Assembly (NCBI GenBank): GCA_014763715.1 | Contig: JACXUV010000003.1 | Location: 62,001 to 126,000, forward strand | Source: Rhodobacterales bacterium | GTDB lineage: Bacteria; Pseudomonadota; Alphaproteobacteria; Caulobacterales; Hyphomonadaceae | DNA length: 64,000 bases | Reading direction: 5' to 3' | Part shown: positions 8,068 through 17,117 of the stretch, one piece after another | Numbering within the stretch: the first letter of the stretch is position 1 | Layout of the letters: the number at the start of each line of letters is the position of its first letter | Translations under genes and position numbers: made by a program | The notes under the pieces: model-generated | Database searches by the model: none | What the model was told of the DNA's origin: nothing | The model's input: the letters and a program-made list of their open reading frames with translations, nothing else

Positions 8068-9739
8068 AACGGTCCTAATCATTGGCGGATATGGCGTCTT
8101 CGGCGGTAAGCTGGCCGACGACCTGTCAGCAGATCCCGCCTTCGATGTGGTTGTGGCCGGACGCAACCTGAGCAAAGCCGCACAATTCTGCACTGGCAAA
8201 GCCTGCCGCCCAATGGCTCTGGACAAAGATGCCGCAGACCTTCCCGAAACGATTGCCTCCCTGCAGCCATACCTCATTGTCGATGCCTCCGGCCCGTTCC
8301 AGCCGCATCATGACCGGCTCTATCGCGTTGCCGAAGCAGCTCTGGCCTGCAACGCCCATTATCTTGACCTCTCCGATGACGGAGCATTTACAGGCGGTAT
8401 CGATGCCCTGAATGAGATTGCGCTCGAACAGGGCCTGACATGTCTCTCCGGTGTCTCCAGCGTGCCTGCGCTCTCCTCCGCCGCCGTCGTGGCCCTGGCG
8501 GAAGACTTCACCGAAATCGACCATATCGAAAGCATCATCCTGCCGGGCAACCGCGCCCCGCGCGGCCTGTCCGTTGTGCAGGCGATTGTCGGTCAGGCAG
8601 GGCGCCCCCTGGCCGTCTGCCGGGCCGGACGATGGGTGCCCGTCACAGATTGGGGCGACCGCCGCACCGTCACGCTCGACGTGTCCGGAGAAACGGCGGT
8701 GCACAATCGCTGGGCCAGCCTGATCGGCGCACCGGATCTTGTCCTGTTCCCGGAACATTTTCAGGCCCGGTCGGTCACTTTCCGCGCGGGACTTGACCTG
8801 AAGCTTCTGCATGGCGGGCTGGCCTTCCTGTCCCTGCCCGTGCGCGCGGGCCTGATCCGCAGCCTCTCTCCTCTTTCCCCCGTGCTCAAATGGATGGCCG
8901 ACCGGCTGGAGCCGTTCGGCTCGTCCACGGGGGGCATGCGGGTGTCCGTGTCCGGCCGCATGGCAGATGGGACGCCGGAGCGCCGAACCTGGACCCTTAT
9001 CGTCCGCGAGGGGGATGGCCCGAACATTCCCGTCATCCCGGCGGAAATCCTCTGCCGCAGGCTGGCCGCCGGCACGCTTGCCCCCGGCGCCCGGCCCTGT
9101 CTTGCCGAATTCACACTGGAAGAGGCCGAGATCGCTCTTGCCCGCCTGCGCACCGCCACAGGCCGCACCCGACAGGCGGCACCTTTCCTCTTCAGTGACA
9201 TTCTCGGCGCCAGCTATGCCGTCCTTCCCGCTCAGATCCGGGAGCTGCATGCCATCGGCTTTGCCCGCCGCTGGACAGGCAAAGCCCGCATCGAACGCGG
9301 CACCAGCCTTCTTTCCCGCATCGCCGCCGCCTTTGCCGGCTTCCCTCCCGCTGCGGATGACGTGCCCGTTACCGTCGAGATGACCCGCCACGGCAAGACC
9401 GAAACCTGGGTTCGCACCTTCGGGCACCATCACTTCCGGTCTTTCCTGTCGCCCGCTGGCCCGCCTGGCAGCGGCCTGATCACCGAACGGTTCGGCCTGA
9501 TGCGGTTCCGTATCGGCTTGCAGGTGCGGGACGGGCGCCTGGAATACCCCGTTGTCTCAGGCAGCTTCCTTGGCATCCCTTTGCCCGGTTTCCTCCTGCC
9601 CCGCAGCACGACGGCGGAGTACGTCGACACCGAAGGCCGCGCCTGTTTCAGCGTCCGGGTAGACCTGCCACTAGGCGGCCATGTTGCCAGCTATTCCGGC
9701 TGGCTGCGCGCGGATGACGATCCACCCCCGGCGGCGTGA
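8060..9739 (+). CDS. NAD(P)-binding (saccharopine dehydrogenase-like) protein with C-terminal DUF4166 domain
   Basis: A 559-residue two-domain protein. The N-terminus has a Rossmann motif IIGGYGVFGGKLADDL (about 7-22) like saccharopine-dehydrogenase-type NADP domains. The last ~180 residues, with FGHHHFRSFLSPAGPPGSGLITERFG, look like DUF4166. It starts at TTG 8060, inside the end of the DCC gene, with GAAGG 9 bases upstream. No ATG nearby preserves the nucleotide-binding strand. The substrate is unknown. The fusion and the coupling to a DCC protein suggest a redox reaction on an uncharacterised substrate. Confidence 0.8.
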   Translation: MSRTVLIIGGYGVFGGKLADDLSADPAFDVVVAGRNLSKAAQFCTGKACRPMALDKDAADLPETIASLQPYLIVDASGPFQPHHDRLYRVAEAALACNAHYLDLSDDGAFTGGIDALNEIALEQGLTCLSGVSSVPALSSAAVVALAEDFTEIDHIESIILPGNRAPRGLSVVQAIVGQAGRPLAVCRAGRWVPVTDWGDRRTVTLDVSGETAVHNRWASLIGAPDLVLFPEHFQARSVTFRAGLDLKLLHGGLAFLSLPVRAGLIRSLSPLSPVLKWMADRLEPFGSSTGGMRVSVSGRMADGTPERRTWTLIVREGDGPNIPVIPAEILCRRLAAGTLAPGARPCLAEFTLEEAEIALARLRTATGRTRQAAPFLFSDILGASYAVLPAQIRELHAIGFARRWTGKARIERGTSLLSRIAAAFAGFPPAADDVPVTVEMTRHGKTETWVRTFGHHHFRSFLSPAGPPGSGLITERFGLMRFRIGLQVRDGRLEYPVVSGSFLGIPLPGFLLPRSTTAEYVDTEGRACFSVRVDLPLGGHVASYSGWLRADDDPPPAA

Positions 9740-9807
9740 CGCAGGGCAACATCTGGACGGTTCCGATTGCCCGGCTTAAGTCTGCCTCCGACAAGAGGAG
9801 ACGCCGC

Positions 9808-10980
9808 ATGCACCAGATTGCCCCGATGAGCGAGGACCAGGAAGCCATCAAGGCCGCCGTCGAAAAGACGCTGGAGCCGTTCGACGACGAATACTGGGGC
9901 AAGGTGGACGAGACCGGCAACTGGCCGGAAGAGTTCTGCGACGCCATGGCAAAGGGCGGCTGGCTGGGCATCGCCTTCCCTGAGGAATATGGCGGCGCGG
10001 GCCTTGGCCTCACGGAAGCGGCGCTGATGATGCAGACGGTCACGCGCACCGGCGCTGGCTTCTCGGGCGCTTCCGCCATCCACCTCAACATCTTCGGGCC
10101 GAAGCCGCTGGAAAAATTCGGCAATCCCGAACTGAAGCAGGAGAACCTGCCGAAGATCATCTCCGGCGAGGAGAAGATGTGCTTCGCCGTGACCGAGCCG
10201 AATTCCGGTCTCGACACATCAAGCCTCGAAACCAAGGCAGAGCGCACCAATAACGGCTACGTCATCAATGGCCGGAAGATCTGGACGACCGGGGCCCAGC
10301 GCGCCGACAAGATCCTGATCATCGCGCGCACCACACCGAAGGACCAGTGCGCCAAGCCGCACCTTGGCCTTTCCCTCTTCTACACGGACCTCAACCGCAA
10401 CCGGATCGAAGCGAACCCGATCCCGAAGATGGGCCGCAAGGCGGTGGAGTGTAACACGCTCTTCATCGACAATCTGGAAGTGCCGAAAGAGCACCTGATC
10501 GGCGAGGAAGGTCAGGGCTTCAAATACCTGCTGCAGGGCCTGAACCCCGAGCGCGTTCTGTTCGCCGTGGAGAGCATCGGCCTCGGCTTCTCAGCTCTGG
10601 AGCGCGCCGCCCGCTATGCCAATGAGCGCGTCGTGTTCGGCCGTCCGATCGGCCAGAACCAAGGCATCCAGCACCCGCTGGCCAGGTCATGGGCGGAACT
10701 GTCGGCCGCCGAGCTGCTCGCCTACAAGGCCGCCGGGCTATACGACAAGGGCCAGGATTGCGGGGCCGAAGCGAACGCTTCGAAATATCTCGGCACCGAA
10801 GCGGGCTTCCGCGCCTGCGAAACTGCCGTACTGACCCATGGCGGCATGGGTTATGCGAAGGAATACCATGTCGAGCGCATGATGCGCGAAGCCATGCTGG
10901 CCCGCATCGCCCCGGTCAGCCGCGAGATGATCCTGAACTTCATCGCCGAACGCGTGCTGGGCCTGCCGAAGAGTTACTAG
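9808..10980 (+). CDS. Acyl-CoA dehydrogenase
   Basis: A 390-residue flavoprotein with the acyl-CoA dehydrogenase domain order: N-terminal helices, beta domain (MCFAVTEPNSGLDTSSLET, INGRKIWTTGAQ) and C-terminal helical domain (ERVVFGRPIGQNQGIQHPLA). It would oxidise acyl-CoA thioesters to enoyl-CoA and pass electrons to ETF. The MCAD-type catalytic Glu near the C-terminus is replaced (IAPVS, Pro about 369), but a Glu sits in NPERVLFA (248), where isovaleryl-CoA dehydrogenase-type enzymes place their base. The start at 9808 is set by AGAGGAG just upstream. It stands alone, followed by an inverted repeat. Confidence 0.88.
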   Translation: MHQIAPMSEDQEAIKAAVEKTLEPFDDEYWGKVDETGNWPEEFCDAMAKGGWLGIAFPEEYGGAGLGLTEAALMMQTVTRTGAGFSGASAIHLNIFGPKPLEKFGNPELKQENLPKIISGEEKMCFAVTEPNSGLDTSSLETKAERTNNGYVINGRKIWTTGAQRADKILIIARTTPKDQCAKPHLGLSLFYTDLNRNRIEANPIPKMGRKAVECNTLFIDNLEVPKEHLIGEEGQGFKYLLQGLNPERVLFAVESIGLGFSALERAARYANERVVFGRPIGQNQGIQHPLARSWAELSAAELLAYKAAGLYDKGQDCGAEANASKYLGTEAGFRACETAVLTHGGMGYAKEYHVERMMREAMLARIAPVSREMILNFIAERVLGLPKSY

Positions 10981-11026
10981 GGAAACCGTACGCAGATTTT
11001 TCCCGCTCCGCCCGCGCGCATGCTCT

Positions 11027-11090
11027 GACTTCGCTCAGCATGAGCCCTTCGGACGTGCGGCACAAAACCGGACTCATCCTGAGCGAAGTC
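11027..11090. repeat. Inverted repeat, REP-like, in an intergenic gap
   Basis: Two 18-base arms, 11027-11044 (GACTTCGCTCAGCATGAG) and 11073-11090 (CTCATCCTGAGCGAAGTC), pair with one mismatch around a 28-base spacer. It lies between convergent genes (the acyl-CoA dehydrogenase and the lipoprotein gene). The motif resembles small dispersed CTTCGCTCAGGATGA repeats common in alphaproteobacterial intergenic DNA. Confidence 0.6.
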
Positions 11091-11120
11091 GAAGGATGAT
11101 GTACGAGAGACCAGCGCGCC

Positions 11121-11693
11121 CTACCTCACCCCGCAGGAGAAGTTGATGTCGAAGTGGGCGGTGATGTCGGCGGCGGGGCCTTTGCCGAACTGCTCGACAT
11201 GACCTGTCAGCGTGCCGGCCATGCGGCGCGTTTCGATTGAGGCCATGTGCGTCTCCAGGGTCAGCGTGCCCTTACCGGAATAGCGCACCGGCGCGCGGGC
11301 GGGCGAGTCCTCAGGAAGGTTTTCCGGGCGCATCACGCCGTCGTCCCATTGCAGACTCTGCAGCGGGAATGTGCCCGTCTCGCCGGGGGCAATCACGCCT
11401 TCGGTAACGAACGCGACATTGAACCAACGCTCATCCATCGGCCGGCCCAGAAATATAGACAGATTGATCGGCGTCGTCCCGTCACATCCGCCCGCGAGCA
11501 TCAGATCTGCGGCGACAGGTACCGTCCCGCGCACCGCCACCCCCGTCGCTTCGAAGCTGAAGGCGTTGACCGGTCCGGCGGGCACGCTCTCGGCCACGCC
11601 CGGTGCCGCCTGCCGTGGGCCGCCACATGCGCAGAGCAGGGCCAAGGCTGCCATCCCGGCCACCGCCGCGTATGCCATTTGCTTGTCTCGCAT
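11121..11693 (-). CDS. Hypothetical lipoprotein
   Basis: A 190-residue protein with a lipoprotein signal peptide: a basic start, a hydrophobic core AVAGMAALALL, then lipobox LCAC near residue 22-24. The mature part looks beta-rich (FEATGVAVRGTVPV, GKGTLTLETHMASIET) and ends HFDINFSCGVR, with a Cys that could pair with the one in AGGCDGTTP. I do not recognise the family. It is probably in the outer membrane or periplasm. It is convergent with the acyl-CoA dehydrogenase. Confidence 0.65.
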   Translation of the reverse strand: MRDKQMAYAAVAGMAALALLCACGGPRQAAPGVAESVPAGPVNAFSFEATGVAVRGTVPVAADLMLAGGCDGTTPINLSIFLGRPMDERWFNVAFVTEGVIAPGETGTFPLQSLQWDDGVMRPENLPEDSPARAPVRYSGKGTLTLETHMASIETRRMAGTLTGHVEQFGKGPAADITAHFDINFSCGVR

Positions 11694-11781
11694 GTCCTGC
11701 CTACCCCCTGTCCTGCCATCCTCTAGTCTAGCGCGTTCAGAAGGCTTAACGCGGCGTGGCGGCTAAGCCCGCCAGACGGCG

Positions 11782-12408
11782 CTACATATCGTCGGCCTTG
11801 CGCATGTGCTGGAAGAATTCTTCCTTCGTATTGCTGCGCGGATAGGGCTCGAACGGCACCGGCACGCCGAGGAAGGCGCAGAGCGGTTCCCAGCCCTCGC
11901 TCGCCTCGTGCACCAGCAAGCGCTCCGGCGGGATGGCCGCCTTCACCGCCACGTCATGGGCAATGTAGGCCGCGATGAGGTCATCCTTCTGCCTCGCATC
12001 GCCGAGGCTGCGTTCGATGACCTTCTCGACCATCCTGAACCACGCGACCGCCTGGGGTGGCCAGGTGTCAGGCGCCCACAGGCTGGCCAGGATGGTTTGG
12101 GAGATACTGTCGTACCAGCTCTCCGGCGACCGGGTGGACAGGATGATTTTCGCCTCGGGATAATAGTCCGTCACCTCTTTCCAGAAGGCAGCCGTTGGCC
12201 AGTCCACAGCCGCGGCATAGCCATCGTAAATGGCGTCGAAGTCCGGCTTGCCCGCCAGCGCGTCATTCCAGAGCGGCACCTGCCTGTCGCTATTCTCGAT
12301 CACCTCGATCATGTGGTGGCATGGCCAGTAGCCGAGCTGGTCGAGCGCAAGCTTCAGGGACATCGTCCCGGTTCGTCCAAAGCCGACACTGATTACCTTG
12401 AGCGTCAA
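11782..12408 (-). CDS. Sulfotransferase-family protein
   Basis: A 208-residue protein starting with VISVGFGRTGTMSLKLAL, the P-loop-like 5'-phosphosulfate-binding motif of PAPS-dependent sulfotransferases. ILSTRSPESWYDSI in the middle matches the 3'-phosphate-binding strand. The short length and the GRTGTMSL/MIEVIENS pattern point to the Sulfotransfer_4 group, often mis-annotated as an epimerase. The acceptor is unknown. The gene stands 81 bases downstream of an SDR dehydrogenase on the same strand. Confidence 0.75.
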   Translation of the reverse strand: MTLKVISVGFGRTGTMSLKLALDQLGYWPCHHMIEVIENSDRQVPLWNDALAGKPDFDAIYDGYAAAVDWPTAAFWKEVTDYYPEAKIILSTRSPESWYDSISQTILASLWAPDTWPPQAVAWFRMVEKVIERSLGDARQKDDLIAAYIAHDVAVKAAIPPERLLVHEASEGWEPLCAFLGVPVPFEPYPRSNTKEEFFQHMRKADDM

Positions 12409-12489
12409 ATTCTACTCCCTGATCGCCCGGCCCGACCGGATCAACAGGTGACGCGCTAGCACAAATGCGGCAATTGAAACAGTGTAACC

Positions 12490-13344
12490 TCAGTGCCTGG
12501 GCGTCCGGTCGCGGATCCGGTCGAAGCCCGCTTTCACATTGGCGAAGCGCTCCATGATCGCCGGTTCGAACTCATTATCGGTGAAGATATAGGGCCAGTT
12601 GCCCTCGATTCCCTCGCGCACCAGTTCGCCGACATAAAGCGGATCGATACCATGCGCGATGGCTTCACGCGCCATCTGGGCGAATTCGGAATGGTCGAGG
12701 TTCGCGGACTCCCCGGTCGTATCACGAGCACCCTTAAAGCGATCCGGCACGTTGCGGGCAGAATCCATGATCTTTGTACGAATAAACCCAGGACACAGAA
12801 CCGAGACGCCTATCCCACGCGGCTCCAGCTCGGCCCGCAACCCTTCGCTCAGCGCAACAACCCCTGCCTTGGTTACATTATAGGGCGGGTTCGTCACCGG
12901 CAGAAAGCCTGCGATGGAGGCTGTCGACACGATCTGCCCACCCTCCCCATGCGCTTCGATCAGAGGGCCAAAGATCTCGATCCCCCACACCACGGACATA
13001 AGGTTCACGCCAATGGTCCAGCTCCAGCCAGCGTCGGTCCACTCGCCATAGCGCCCGCCGCCGCCGACGCCTGCATTGTTGACGAGAATATCCACCCGGC
13101 CGAACTGCGCCATGGTCGCCTCGGCGGCCGCCTGCAGCTGCTCCTTCAGGGAGACATCCGCGATGACGCCTTCGACATCGGCATTGGTCTGCTTCAGTCC
13201 GGCAACCGCCTCATCCAGCGCGGCCTTCTCGATGTCGCACATCATGACCTTCACACCGGCCTGTGCCAGCGCGGTTGAAATGCCGAGCCCGATGCCCGAA
13301 GCCGCCCCTGTGACGAAAGCGACCTTGCCTGTGAGATCCTTCAT
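12490..13344 (-). CDS. Short-chain dehydrogenase/reductase (SDR)
   Basis: A 284-residue classical SDR. The coenzyme motif TGAASGIG is at 12-19, NNAG at 89-92, the catalytic Ser at about 143, and Tyr155-x-x-x-Lys159 in PYNVTKAG. Asp37 after the second strand (MMCDIEK) favours NAD(H) over NADP(H), by family rule. Substrate specificity cannot be read from the sequence. It lies between the sulfotransferase-like gene and the GGDEF-EAL gene, all on the minus strand, with gaps of about 75-80 bases. Confidence 0.87.
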   Translation of the reverse strand: MKDLTGKVAFVTGAASGIGLGISTALAQAGVKVMMCDIEKAALDEAVAGLKQTNADVEGVIADVSLKEQLQAAAEATMAQFGRVDILVNNAGVGGGGRYGEWTDAGWSWTIGVNLMSVVWGIEIFGPLIEAHGEGGQIVSTASIAGFLPVTNPPYNVTKAGVVALSEGLRAELEPRGIGVSVLCPGFIRTKIMDSARNVPDRFKGARDTTGESANLDHSEFAQMAREAIAHGIDPLYVGELVREGIEGNWPYIFTDNEFEPAIMERFANVKAGFDRIRDRTPRH

Positions 13345-13418
13345 TGTGTCCTCCCATTTTGTTTTGGGGAGAACATGCGCCTTGCCCGCAAAAGGGACAA
13401 GTCCGGACGCGGGGGAAA

Positions 13419-15428
13419 TCAGGCGACGTCGCGATTGGCGTCTTGCAGCAATTCCCGATAGCCGGGGAAACGTTTCTCACGGGCGAAATAGGCCCGCACA
13501 TCCTTCGCTTCCATCGGCGCGGAATACAGGTACCCCTGCACGAACCGGCAACCGGCACTGCGGGCGACTTCCAGCTGCTGACGCGTCTCGATCCCTTCGA
13601 TGATGCACTCGATGTTCAGGGAGCGGCAGAGGTGCTGGATCGTCGCCACCAAGCCCAGGCCGCGCGCCGTTGAGTCGATTGCAGCACCGAAGCTGCGGTC
13701 GATCTTCACGATGTCGAACTCGAGATCCTGCAGATAGCGCAGGGAGGAATATCCCGTACCGAAATCATCGAGCGCGATCTTCAGCCCCAGGAAACGGAAC
13801 TTCATGAGGTTGTGGCGCGCCTCTTCCATGTCGTTCAGCAGGGACGACTCTGTCACTTCCAGAACAAGACGGCGGCGCACCTCTTCCGGTTCCGTCAGGA
13901 TGATGGCCACGAGTGCATCGCTTGTCTCGCGGCTGATAATGTCCTGCGCCGATAGGTTCACCGACATGGAGGCAAGTTCCGGCCAATCCCGCAAATGCGC
14001 CAGCGCCTTGCGCACCACGACGCGGGTCAGCTGTTGGGTCATGCCCATTTTCTCGGCGATCGAGACGAATTCCAGAGGCGGCACGGAGCCGAGTTCCGGG
14101 CTGTCCCAGCGCGCCAGCGCCTCGCACCGGGTCACCTCGCCATCGGTGGAATTCACGATCGGCTGGAACACAAGGCGCAGTTCGGCATCGAGATCCGCCT
14201 TCTTCATCGCCTGATGAATGACAGCCTCGCGCATCTGAGACTCGGCATGCACGGCCGAAAATTCAACAGCACGGCCAATTTTGTGTTCCTTTGCACGGAA
14301 CAGCGCGAAGTCTGCCTGCTCCATCAGGTCACGTGCAGACTTTACCGGAAAGGCGCGTGAGGAATAGCCGACAGAAGCCGACACGCGGCTCGTATCCTTG
14401 TTTGGCAGTCGCACAGGCTCGCTCATCGCATTCACGATACGCTGGGCGATGCGCTTGACGTCCTTCTGGCTCACGGACTTGGGCAGGATGTAAGCGAACT
14501 CATCGCCTCCCAGGCGCGCCACGCTCGCATCCTCTCCCAGCACCCGTCTCAGCCGTTTCGCCGTCTCGATCAGAACAGCATCCCCTGCCGTATGGCCGAA
14601 CACATCATTGATCGGTTTGAACCCGTCCAGATCGATCAGGCCGACAACAGGCGTTCTTTTATCCGTTTTCGGATTATATGCTGCATCGACATCCTGGAAG
14701 AATTTCCTGCGGTTCGGTAAGCCGGTCAGCATGTCCGTCAGGGCCATGGACTGGTTGGTATCGGCCAGTTCCGAAGCGCGCCGGTTTTCCGCGTTCAAGC
14801 GGTTCAGCAGAACAACGGACTGCGCGAGGCGCCGTTTGTAGGATTGGGACGCAAGGAAGAACACAAGATAGGTGACGGCAATCTGCGCTGTTGCGAAATA
14901 ATAGAACTGCTCGTCCGGATCGAAAAACAGAATGCAGAAAACACTCAGTGTCAGGAATAGGCACATGCCCACAAGGCGCGGACGGGATATGCCGCAAATC
15001 GTCGATGACGCGCCGGTGAATGCCGTGAAGAAGGACAGGTACAAACGCTCCTGGTCGGAGGCATAAGGCAGAAGCGCCCAGACCCAGAGCCCGAGACTCG
15101 CAAACAGAAGCGACGTCAGCAGTTCCACCTGCAGCAGTTTCCGCTGGACCTTTTCCGGGTGGAGCATCCCTTTCTGGCCGTGATGCCAGATCAGCAAACG
15201 GATCGCCCCCAAAAGGACGAAGACAGTGGGCACGCCGATTGTCAGGACGTCCGGAGCTTGCTGCAGGAAGGTCGAGCCGAGCGCGATGACAGCAATCACC
15301 AGCATCAGGTACAATGCGGGGATGTTCTGCGTGATGGCTCGCAGCTGCTCCATCATCACGGCTTCTTCCGGCGTGCGCGCATTTTGCAGCATCTTCCGGT
15401 ATGTCTGAATGTCCGTCTTGCTGAGCAT
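13419..15428 (-). CDS. Membrane-bound GGDEF-EAL cyclic-di-GMP protein
   Basis: A 669-residue signalling protein. Residues about 35-195 hold roughly six hydrophobic helices with short loops, a putative membrane sensor. The diguanylate cyclase domain follows, with intact GGDEF at 307-311. The phosphodiesterase domain has EAL at 436-438 and the DDFGTGYSSL metal loop. Both catalytic motifs look intact, so it may make, break or switch between the two activities for cyclic di-GMP. No clear RxxD inhibitory site precedes GGDEF (the sequence there is RVLGED). Its promoter region faces a small plus-strand gene. Confidence 0.9.
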   Translation of the reverse strand: MLSKTDIQTYRKMLQNARTPEEAVMMEQLRAITQNIPALYLMLVIAVIALGSTFLQQAPDVLTIGVPTVFVLLGAIRLLIWHHGQKGMLHPEKVQRKLLQVELLTSLLFASLGLWVWALLPYASDQERLYLSFFTAFTGASSTICGISRPRLVGMCLFLTLSVFCILFFDPDEQFYYFATAQIAVTYLVFFLASQSYKRRLAQSVVLLNRLNAENRRASELADTNQSMALTDMLTGLPNRRKFFQDVDAAYNPKTDKRTPVVGLIDLDGFKPINDVFGHTAGDAVLIETAKRLRRVLGEDASVARLGGDEFAYILPKSVSQKDVKRIAQRIVNAMSEPVRLPNKDTSRVSASVGYSSRAFPVKSARDLMEQADFALFRAKEHKIGRAVEFSAVHAESQMREAVIHQAMKKADLDAELRLVFQPIVNSTDGEVTRCEALARWDSPELGSVPPLEFVSIAEKMGMTQQLTRVVVRKALAHLRDWPELASMSVNLSAQDIISRETSDALVAIILTEPEEVRRRLVLEVTESSLLNDMEEARHNLMKFRFLGLKIALDDFGTGYSSLRYLQDLEFDIVKIDRSFGAAIDSTARGLGLVATIQHLCRSLNIECIIEGIETRQQLEVARSAGCRFVQGYLYSAPMEAKDVRAYFAREKRFPGYRELLQDANRDVA

Positions 15429-15509
15429 GCTCTCCGCCCGGTTGGTCGCTTTTGACTAAACCGGAAAAACTAATCTTCGGTGGATTGTTCGGGCGAATTT
15501 GAGCGCTTG

Positions 15510-15527
15510 GTTAAGCATGTGTTTAAC
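15510..15527. promoter_or_regulatory. GTTAA...TTAAC dyad, possible CtrA-type site
   Basis: GTTAAGCATGTGTTTAAC is an 18-base near-palindrome between the divergent GGDEF-EAL gene and the small gene at 15639. CtrA sites are TTAA-N7-TTAA; here the half-sites are 8 bases apart, so this assignment is weak. Confidence 0.25.
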
Positions 15528-15638
15528 TTGTTGGAGAGGCCCGGGCCTGTCCAACGCGCAAATGCCGCGATCTGCTGCAGGCATTACACCCTCGCCCTTC
15601 CCTATCCGACAGGGTGCCGGGCCGGGCACTCTGCCGCC

Positions 15639-16034
15639 ATGTCACTCCTGCATCCACCCGAAGGCTTCCCGCCGCATCTTGTCATGTTCTGGCCCCTGAT
15701 CTGGGTCCAGGTGCTGCTGCTCCGCGCAGCGGTGCGGGCCGCCTATGGGAAAGGGACGCAATATCACTGGAGCGTGACGCCGAACGGCCGCGTGTTCCTG
15801 ACGTCCATTGACTGGCTGCCCCGCCAGAAATCCGAGCCGGCAATCCTGAAACCTTCCATACATGCAAATGATCGTCTCGCGGCGGCCTGCGATGGCCGGG
15901 CCTTTACGCCCGATTATGTGACAATCTTCTCCCGCGATGCCTGCCCCGCAGCGGCTGGTGCAGGGCAGCGCAGTCTGCGCCATGTGGCCTTGGCTGCCTT
16001 TCTACAGGAAAACCTGCCCCTGCCGGAAACATGA
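15639..16034 (+). CDS. Hypothetical protein with one N-terminal hydrophobic segment
   Basis: A 131-residue protein. The frame is open further upstream, but the ATG at 15639 gives a sensible N-terminus (MSLLHPPEGFPPHLVMFWPL) with one hydrophobic stretch WPLIWVQVLLLRAAV at about 18-32. The remainder, including GTQYHWSVTPNGRVFLTSIDW, is soluble. I do not recognise a family. Neighbours are the divergent GGDEF-EAL gene and a DUF3297 gene downstream, with no clear functional tie. Confidence 0.5.
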   Translation: MSLLHPPEGFPPHLVMFWPLIWVQVLLLRAAVRAAYGKGTQYHWSVTPNGRVFLTSIDWLPRQKSEPAILKPSIHANDRLAAACDGRAFTPDYVTIFSRDACPAAAGAGQRSLRHVALAAFLQENLPLPET

Positions 16035-16156
16035 CGCGGGCCATTCTCCCCAGAAAACCAATCCCATCCAGCAAGCGCCTTCACGGGCGCCGCAGCTGCT
16101 GGAACCTGCAGCGCATCCCCTCTTGCCCCGGGCGCGGGCCACGCTAAAACCGCCCC

Positions 16157-16405
16157 ATGACGAACACGCTTCCCGACCGCCTCTGTGTCGACCCCGACAG
16201 CCCGTTCCACGATGCCGACCTGCTGCAGCAGGAAATCGGCGTGCGTTTCAACGGCGTGGAAAAAACCAATGTCGAGGAGTACTGCATCTCCGAAGGCTGG
16301 ATCAAAGTCGCCGCCGGCAAGGCGCTCGACCGCAAGGGCAAGCCTCTGACCCTCAAGCTGAAGGGCCAGGTCGAAGTCTGGATCAAGGACGGCAGCGAGG
16401 GCTGA
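16157..16405 (+). CDS. DUF3297 family protein
   Basis: An 82-residue acidic soluble protein starting TNTLPDRLCVDPDSPFHD, containing GVRFNGVEKTNVEEYCISEGW and ending in a short beta-rich tail (LTLKLKGQVEVWIKDG). This matches DUF3297, a small family common in alpha- and gammaproteobacteria with no established function. The length is typical. It is followed 56 bases later by the NnrU-family gene. Confidence 0.8.
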   Translation: MTNTLPDRLCVDPDSPFHDADLLQQEIGVRFNGVEKTNVEEYCISEGWIKVAAGKALDRKGKPLTLKLKGQVEVWIKDGSEG

Positions 16406-16461
16406 GCCCCCTTCCGGTTTTTTCCAACTCGCCGTAAGCTCCCCGCAGGGAGGGCCGTTTC

Positions 16462-17043
16462 ATGGCGATATTCATTCTGGGTCTGGTGATCTTTTTCGGC
16501 GCGCACGTCTTTTCGGCTGTGCGCTCGCGAGATCCTGAGAAAGATCTCAAGAAGAAGTTCGGCTACGGGCCCTATATGGGGGCCTATACCTTCGTCTCGA
16601 TCGTCGGCTTCTACATGATCTGCGTCGGTTTCGACGCGACACGCGGAATGGGCCTCGTCTACTCGCCGCCCAGCTGGGGCAGGCATATCAATTTCGCCCT
16701 GATGCCCCCGGCGCTGATCCTGTTGGTCGCCTCGCAGCTGCCTACGGGCCGCATCAAGAAATGGGCGAAGCATCCGATGCTGGTAGCCGTGAAGCTCTGG
16801 GCCTTCGGGCACTTTTTCGCCACCGGCCAGCTGAACGCCTTCCTCCTCTTCACCGCCTTCCTGACCTTCGCAATCTTCGACCGGATCATGCTGAAGCGCC
16901 GCGGCGACAACGGCCCGGCCCCCGATACGCCGACCGTTATCTGGGCAGATGCGGTTTCGGTCGTCGCCGGGGTCGCCCTCTATGTCGCGATTGCCTGGTA
17001 CCTGCACCCGATCCTGTTCAGCAATGGACGTCCGGTGATCTGA
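16462..17043 (+). CDS. NnrU family integral membrane protein
   Basis: A 193-residue protein with about five to six hydrophobic helices. The N-terminus IFILGLVIFFGAHVFSAVRSRDPEKDLKKKFG is characteristic of NnrU, and KHPMLVAVKLWAFGHFFATG holds the conserved His-Pro region. NnrU was named from nitric-oxide-reductase gene clusters in Rhodobacter but occurs widely without them; no nor genes are visible here. The family resembles isoprenylcysteine methyltransferase-like membrane proteins. An AGGGAGGG precedes the ATG. Confidence 0.82.
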   Translation: MAIFILGLVIFFGAHVFSAVRSRDPEKDLKKKFGYGPYMGAYTFVSIVGFYMICVGFDATRGMGLVYSPPSWGRHINFALMPPALILLVASQLPTGRIKKWAKHPMLVAVKLWAFGHFFATGQLNAFLLFTAFLTFAIFDRIMLKRRGDNGPAPDTPTVIWADAVSVVAGVALYVAIAWYLHPILFSNGRPVI

Positions 17044-17117
17044 CCGCCGGGATGACTTCCTTGTAATCCTAACACTTATTCTTGCCGGGAACTGCTGGAG
17101 CAGATAAGCCGCAGCGC

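Noticed and set aside
15510..15527. Confident CtrA binding site
   Set aside because: Half-site spacing is 8, not 7; reported only as a weak candidate.
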